Shown one piece after another: positions 32,262 to 36,851 of a stretch of 36,851 bases of DNA. The stretch is from Saprospiraceae bacterium (lineage in GTDB: Bacteria > Bacteroidota > Bacteroidia > Chitinophagales > Saprospiraceae): NCBI GenBank assembly GCA_016714765.1, contig JADKCF010000035.1:1-36851 (forward strand), read 5' to 3'. A program made the position numbers and the translations under genes. The first letter of the stretch is position 1; each line of letters starts with the position of its first letter. The notes below the pieces were generated by a model that worked only from the letters and a program-made list of their open reading frames with translations, was not told the origin of the DNA and ran no database searches.

Positions 32262-32555
32262 ATGTTTGGAAAACTTAAGGAGAAATGGAAAGTGAATTGG
32301 TTTCAGTTCGCACTAATTTTTACCACCTTTGCTTTAGGCGGTAGCCTTTGTGCCAAAGTTGGGAACTGGCTATTGACGTTTTTCCTTTCGGAATCGAATG
32401 TTTTTTACTGGATTATATACATTCCACTCATTAGTATGCTGTGGCCCATTTGTGTACTGGCAGTCAGCATTCCATTGGGGCAATACAGTTTTTTTATTGA
32501 CTACCTTAAAAAAATAGGCCAGAAAATTGGACTTTTTATCAAAGATAAGGATTGA
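32262..32555 (+). CDS. Small membrane protein, DUF6787-like
   Basis: A 97-residue protein with two or three membrane helices: WFQFALIFTTFALGGSLCAK (about 13-32), VFYWIIYIPLISMLWPICVL (about 46-65), and a region before IDYLKKIGQKIGLFIKDKD. The Lys-rich KLKEKWKVNW start and double-helix layout match small Bacteroidota proteins of the DUF6787 type. The assignment is from memory of the family pattern. It follows the ABC ATPase by 47 bp and ends 3 bp before the convergent fusion gene. Function unknown. Confidence 0.6.
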   Translation: MFGKLKEKWKVNWFQFALIFTTFALGGSLCAKVGNWLLTFFLSESNVFYWIIYIPLISMLWPICVLAVSIPLGQYSFFIDYLKKIGQKIGLFIKDKD

Positions 32556-32558
32556 GTA

Positions 32559-35500
32559 TTAAATTTTCATTTGTGTTTCGCTTAAAATGCTGTGCAGCCT
32601 CTCTGTAAATTCTTGCACATGATCGGAAGTAAAACATAATGGGGGTTTCATTTTGATGACATTATGGTCAGGTCCGTCAGTACTAGTGAGAATACCATAA
32701 GACTTCATTCTATTAGAAAGTAAGCCTGTCTGAAAAGGCAAGGGATTTTTGTCTAAGTCAGTCAATTCAAAGCCTAAAAAGAGGCCTTGTCCTCGTACAT
32801 CACCTATAATAGGAAATTGCTCTTTCAGCATATTTAATTGTGATATCCAACTTCTTCCTACCATATCCGCATTATTCATCAGATTCTCTTTTTTGATGAT
32901 GTTTATGACTGTATTACCGATGGCACAGGAAACAGGATTTCCTCCAAAGGTATTGAAGTATTCCATGCCATTTGCAAATGCATCTGCCACTTTCCTGCTA
33001 CATACCACTGCTCCGAGAGGATGACCATTTCCGATGGGTTTCCCGATGGTAACTATATCAGGAATTACATCGTGTTGCTGAAAGGCCCACCAATATTTCC
33101 CTGTTCTACCCAAACCAGTCTGCACTTCATCAGCGATACATAATCCTCCTGCATTTCTGACATGGCGATATGTTTCTTTTAAAAACTTATCAGGTAATTC
33201 TATTTGTCCACCGCATGATACGATAGACTCATGAATGAATGCTGCAGGTTTAGCATTTTTACTTTCCAGCATTTTTATAATGCCGATAACATGATTGGCG
33301 TATAGGTGTCCGGTATCTTTACCCTTATACAATCCCCTGAATGTATCAGGCAAAGGTATTAAATGTGTATTTTCCGGCTTACCTCTGCCACCTTTACCAT
33401 TAAATTTATAAGAACTGACATTAATAGCCGATTGGGTATTGCCGTGATAACCTGATTCCAGGGCTATAATGTCCTGCTGAGCACTGTAAGTATAAGCCAT
33501 TCTGAGGGCTAATTCATTAGCTTCACTTCCTGAATTCACAAAATGTACAACACACAATTCTTTAGGAAATGTGGATAATAGGTTCTCTGCAAACTCTGTT
33601 ATATTTTCGTGTACATACCTTGTATTGGTATTAAGGACTGCCATTTGTTCTCTGGCAGCTTTGACGACATCAAAGTGCTCATGACCGACATGTGCTACAT
33701 TGTTTACAGTATCCAGATATTTTCTCCCGTAGACATCCAGGAGATAGACCCCTTCGCCACGAACTATATGTAAAGGATCATCATAAGACAATGAAAGACT
33801 TTTTCCCAAATGCTTTTTACGAAAGTGTAAGATGGCATTTGTCTGATTCTGAGATTTGGTTGGTTGCATGTCAGTACCCAATAAATATGCAGGGTCAGGA
33901 CTGATACTTTTCCATACATCTTTATCTTCGGGAAAGGCTACTCCCGGAAAATCATGTTTATTGCCCAACATGTCCAGAATCACCTGGAAATGCAAATGTG
34001 GTGCCCAGTTGCCGTTTTCTGTATCTGGACCGATATACCCAATCAGTTGCCCTTTGCTCACTTTATCCTTAGGTCTTACCATCATCAGCGTAGATCTGCT
34101 AAGGTGTCCATACAAAGTATAAAAGGTCTTATCTTCAGCCTCGTGGGACAATATAATGGTGGGGCCATAATCTTTGTCATGATTATTATCAAAGATACTG
34201 AAAACAGTCCCATCTAAAGGCGCATGTAGAGCTGTGAGTCCAGGTACCCAAAAATCGATACCAAGATGTACTGTTCTGTATTCGGGCCCGTTATTCCCTT
34301 CTTTTTTATATGCGTTTGTAGAATAAAATGGCCTGGTTTCGAGATATCCGTTGGCAGGAATGGTGTTTGGGAAATCTTTTTGCCACTTTAGTATTTTGGA
34401 CTGTAATGTATCATTATCCGAAAATTCGTTTCTATGCCCCAAAAATGTGCTTCCCACTGACATATCAGGACAGCTCAATGCATCAATGTCAAGATGTGGG
34501 AAGAGCGTTTTAGCACTGAAAACTATTGAAGACGCATGATTTTTAAACCATTGTTCATCGGGATGTGGATTAAGCCCAATGGCTGCTCTGAAAGTGTAAT
34601 ACGCCAGCTTATGATTTATTTGGCCCCATTTTTTTAAAAGAAGCCAGGCAGATGAATCACTAATTTGCAAATAAACATTCTCAGGCTCTTTTTCTGCGTT
34701 GATGGCTGATTTTGTTACACTTATGATAAGCCTCATAGCCACAAGGTTGTATAAAAAAATCACTTCTTCATCTCTTAAAGTATAAGATGAATGATACCCT
34801 TTAATGACAGGGATACTTGCTGATAGAGGGTCTGCTTTGTCCATGATCGCATAAGCCAATGTGACTGCAAGGTCGTTGATCGTGGATGAAAGTACTGCGT
34901 CACCAAAATCAATAATTGCACTTACACTAAAACTATTTTGATTTTTGAGTACAATAATGTTGTTGTCATTGGCATCATTATGAATTACGCTTTTTCTAAG
35001 GTGTGCTATATCTTTTTTTGAATCTGCAAAAGAAGTGATAAATGGTTTGATTATGGCTACCTTTTCTTGTGAAAAAAAATTTAAGTAGGAGGCAGTCCAT
35101 TCAGCATTATCAAGGTTCCAGTCAAATGCTCTTTCAGCATAGGTGTGCTTAAAATTGATCAGTGCTTTTGTGATTTTTCCTACATTGGCACCCAACTGGT
35201 ACAACAATGTATCATCAATAGGTTTGATTTCTGACCATAATGAACCTTCTATCCAGGACAACATTCTTACTATATGGGTATTTCCATTGACGTCTCTCCA
35301 TTCAGATTTAAAGTTTCCTGAAAGATCAGGTATGATACCAGGAAGTTTTATAGTAGTGTCTACTGAAGCTATATGCGCCAACAGGTTTTCCTGAAAATCA
35401 TAATAGTGGATATCAGGGTTTGTCCGCGAAATTTTTAAAATGAATATGCTCTGATCCAACATCAATTTGAAATTGTAATCAATTTCTCCTGCAAGAGGGA

Positions 35501-35579
35501 TAATGGATCCACATAAACCATAAAGCTCAAGTGCTATTCTGGAGGCTTCTTCCATTGATATCCGATAATCAACTGCCAT
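32559..35579 (-). CDS. Three-domain fusion: APH-like kinase, M23 peptidase, class III aminotransferase
   Basis: A 1006-residue cytosolic-looking protein without a signal peptide. Residues about 20-330 form an aminoglycoside-phosphotransferase/hydroxylysine-kinase fold: catalytic HNDANDNNIIV near 200 and metal-binding IIDFGDAV near 225. Residues about 410-560 are an M23 peptidase-like domain with all zinc-ligand motifs: HLGID near 438, YGHLS, and HLHFQV near 528. Residues about 590-1006 are a class III PLP aminotransferase: NSGSEANELALRMA, the DEVQTGLGRTG block, and the PLP Lys in TIGKPIGNGHPLG near 843. The outer two domains match mammalian hydroxylysine kinase and phosphohydroxylysine/ethanolamine-phosphate phospholyase (AGXT2L). 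Phosphorylation then elimination of an amino alcohol is a sensible guess. The role of the M23 domain is open. Confidence 0.85.
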   Translation of the reverse strand: MAVDYRISMEEASRIALELYGLCGSIIPLAGEIDYNFKLMLDQSIFILKISRTNPDIHYYDFQENLLAHIASVDTTIKLPGIIPDLSGNFKSEWRDVNGNTHIVRMLSWIEGSLWSEIKPIDDTLLYQLGANVGKITKALINFKHTYAERAFDWNLDNAEWTASYLNFFSQEKVAIIKPFITSFADSKKDIAHLRKSVIHNDANDNNIIVLKNQNSFSVSAIIDFGDAVLSSTINDLAVTLAYAIMDKADPLSASIPVIKGYHSSYTLRDEEVIFLYNLVAMRLIISVTKSAINAEKEPENVYLQISDSSAWLLLKKWGQINHKLAYYTFRAAIGLNPHPDEQWFKNHASSIVFSAKTLFPHLDIDALSCPDMSVGSTFLGHRNEFSDNDTLQSKILKWQKDFPNTIPANGYLETRPFYSTNAYKKEGNNGPEYRTVHLGIDFWVPGLTALHAPLDGTVFSIFDNNHDKDYGPTIILSHEAEDKTFYTLYGHLSRSTLMMVRPKDKVSKGQLIGYIGPDTENGNWAPHLHFQVILDMLGNKHDFPGVAFPEDKDVWKSISPDPAYLLGTDMQPTKSQNQTNAILHFRKKHLGKSLSLSYDDPLHIVRGEGVYLLDVYGRKYLDTVNNVAHVGHEHFDVVKAAREQMAVLNTNTRYVHENITEFAENLLSTFPKELCVVHFVNSGSEANELALRMAYTYSAQQDIIALESGYHGNTQSAINVSSYKFNGKGGRGKPENTHLIPLPDTFRGLYKGKDTGHLYANHVIGIIKMLESKNAKPAAFIHESIVSCGGQIELPDKFLKETYRHVRNAGGLCIADEVQTGLGRTGKYWWAFQQHDVIPDIVTIGKPIGNGHPLGAVVCSRKVADAFANGMEYFNTFGGNPVSCAIGNTVINIIKKENLMNNADMVGRSWISQLNMLKEQFPIIGDVRGQGLFLGFELTDLDKNPLPFQTGLLSNRMKSYGILTSTDGPDHNVIKMKPPLCFTSDHVQEFTERLHSILSETQMKI

Positions 35580-35585
35580 AATGGT

Positions 35586-36494
35586 TTATGTGTTTTTAGG
35601 CAATGACTTTTTCAGAATATAAATAACTGAACTTGCATTTTGAATGTTCATCCTACCTGATATAAACGCAATCAATCCTCTGAATGCTCCTTTGACAAGG
35701 GAAGATGCCCCGGTTTTGTATTTTTCGCTCAGCATTGAATTATAAAAGGGGTCGAAAGGCATATCTTTTTTAATGGCAACTTCAAATCCGTTTCTAACTG
35801 CAAAAAGGCTTAAAGTTTCCGGATTAAAATGCCAGAGATGCCTCGGCACGTCATAGGCAGCCCAAAACGTCTTGTAAAAAGCAGCGTCTCTGCTATTATG
35901 ATTTGGTAATGCAATGATCAGAAAGCCATTTTCGTCTAGTAAATCATGACATATTTTGATGTAGTTATCAGGATTGTAAAGGTGCTCCAGCACGTGCCAA
36001 AAAGTAATATAACCAAAAGTTTGCTTTAAGGTCCCTTGCAATAACTCCTTTGGGGTGATGACATTAACTCCAAATCTGTCCATGCTGTACGCTCTTGCTT
36101 TTTCATCCACTTCTACACCTGTCACTGAATAGCCCTCATTGGACATGTGATCCAGAAAATATCCTGTTCCCGAACCGATATCCAGCAGTGTTTTTGCAGC
36201 AGAAAGCTGGTTTAGTAATTTGGCTTTCCTTCCAAGCATGATACTTCTGACTTTGTGATATAGCATAAACACGAGTCCTTTGGATGTGTCAGAATGTGAT
36301 ATATAGTCATCGCTCTGATAATACACACCACAATCATCCTCAGAAGGAGGGTCTTGAGTAAATCTGAACCCACAACTCTTACATTCGGAAATAGTAAATA
36401 GTTCACCTGATATAGAGTGATCTTTGATTTGCATTACGGGCATCACATTGTCAGAATGACAGGCTGCACACTTTTCTATTTTAAGTCTGGACAT
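35586..36494 (-). CDS. Class I SAM-dependent methyltransferase with N-terminal zinc-ribbon-like domain
   Basis: A 302-residue protein. Residues 8-43 hold two Cys pairs (CAACHSDN and CKSCGF), a zinc-ribbon pattern seen in many sugar or polyketide methyltransferases of this type. The SAM-binding domain follows: motif I LLDIGSGTGYFLDHM (about 105-119), acidic loop VTGVEVDEKA, motif IV-like YITFWHVLEHLYNP, and FLIIALPNHNS. It probably methylates a sugar or lipid-linked substrate; the acceptor is not known. It ends 6 bp before the fusion gene begins (same strand), suggesting co-transcription, although a functional tie is only inferred. Confidence 0.85.
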   Translation of the reverse strand: MSRLKIEKCAACHSDNVMPVMQIKDHSISGELFTISECKSCGFRFTQDPPSEDDCGVYYQSDDYISHSDTSKGLVFMLYHKVRSIMLGRKAKLLNQLSAAKTLLDIGSGTGYFLDHMSNEGYSVTGVEVDEKARAYSMDRFGVNVITPKELLQGTLKQTFGYITFWHVLEHLYNPDNYIKICHDLLDENGFLIIALPNHNSRDAAFYKTFWAAYDVPRHLWHFNPETLSLFAVRNGFEVAIKKDMPFDPFYNSMLSEKYKTGASSLVKGAFRGLIAFISGRMNIQNASSVIYILKKSLPKNT

Positions 36495-36631
36495 TTGAAA
36501 AATCCTTAATTCGGGTAAATATAGGGTGAAAATATAATATGAAAAGGATTAGACTGAAATTAAAAATTATTCAAATATTAAAAGTCACATTTTTTTGTAA
36601 CTTTTAGTAAAATTTTAACGTTATGACAGTG

Positions 36632-36660
36632 TTTGAATGACGTTTTTAATATTATCTTTG
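36632..36660 (+). promoter_or_regulatory. Bacteroidota-type promoter for the last gene
   Basis: TTTG at 36632-36635, a 17-bp spacer, and TATCTTTG at 36653-36660: the cleanest match to the TTTG/TAnnTTTG consensus in the window. The ATG at 36687 follows after a leader of about 20 nt. Confidence 0.65.
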
Positions 36661-36686
36661 TTCATAATTTGAAACTTTTTTATAAT

Positions 36687-36851
36687 ATGAAAGCCAAAGT
36701 AAAAGCTAAAGTCTTTATGGTAGTTTTGATTATGTGTAGCATATTCAGTACTTTGTATTTGGAGTTTCACGTTGTTTCTTCCCGCAATTTTACAGAAGAT
36801 CAGGTCCTTGTAGAAGCATACATGCAGGACAATTTTTATTTGCCTGACGTT
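36687..36851 (+). CDS. Start of an exported protein (partial, runs off the window)
   Basis: The ATG at 36687 opens a frame that stays open for 55 codons to the window edge. The N-terminus is Lys-rich (MKAKVKAKVF) and is followed by a hydrophobic stretch MVVLIMCSIFSTLYL, a signal peptide or membrane anchor. The next residues (FHVVSSRNFTEDQVLVEAYM) do not identify the family. A good promoter lies directly upstream. The 3' part is outside the window, so no function can be given. Confidence 0.6.
   Translation, partial: MKAKVKAKVFMVVLIMCSIFSTLYLEFHVVSSRNFTEDQVLVEAYMQDNFYLPDV

Overview
The window looks like a chromosomal piece of a member of the Bacteroidota, most likely a Saprospiraceae-like or Cytophaga-like lineage. 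Evidence: a gldC gliding gene, the futalosine-route menaquinone gene mqnD, a fused E1 alpha/beta 2-oxoacid dehydrogenase, an exported BNR/Asp-box protein of the type exported by Bacteroidota, low GC, and repeated matches to the Bacteroidota promoter (TTTG at -33, TAnnTTTG at -7). No rRNA or tRNA gene was seen.

The window splits in two. Positions 1-11430 are an accessory, decaying zone. It opens with a broken Asp-box protein gene (1-2011) and a LytTR response regulator without a credible start codon. Next is a string of small, probably transferred genes: HxlR regulator, VOC protein, TfoX-N protein, second VOC protein, small membrane protein and DUF4287 protein. After these come insertion-sequence debris (an IS3-type OrfA remnant and an IS21-like repeated end), an orphan three-repeat CRISPR remnant without cas genes, and a duplicated cassette of a short tail followed by a beta-propeller-like protein. 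The first cassette's propeller gene is intact; the second is decayed. The zone ends with an MgtA-type P-ATPase gene broken twice by frameshifts, whose 3' end runs into a second IS3 OrfA remnant.

Positions 11600-36851 are dense and intact. Minus strand: LuxC-type acyl-CoA reductase, RluA pseudouridine synthase and a beta-barrel protein. Plus strand: a Cys/Met-type PLP enzyme and NAD-binding protein (overlapping), then gldC-ung-DUF423. These are followed by a DEAD-box helicase and a SWIM protein (divergent), a redoxin-dockerin protein and lipB (divergent), a thioesterase, mqnD with a structured upstream region, a dolichyl-phosphate-mannose-synthase-like glycosyltransferase, the fused E1, uvrB, a CBS-pair protein, an ABC ATPase, a DUF6787-like membrane protein, a 1006-residue three-domain fusion (APH-like kinase, M23 peptidase, class III aminotransferase), a methyltransferase, and the start of an exported protein.

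The best leads are the kinase-M23-aminotransferase fusion; the duplicated tail/propeller cassettes, which look like a polymorphic toxin-immunity remnant; the orphan CRISPR with a folded insert; a palindrome overlapping both -33 boxes between hxlR and the VOC gene; and the structured RNA or leader upstream of mqnD. All functions are inferred by reading; no database search was possible.
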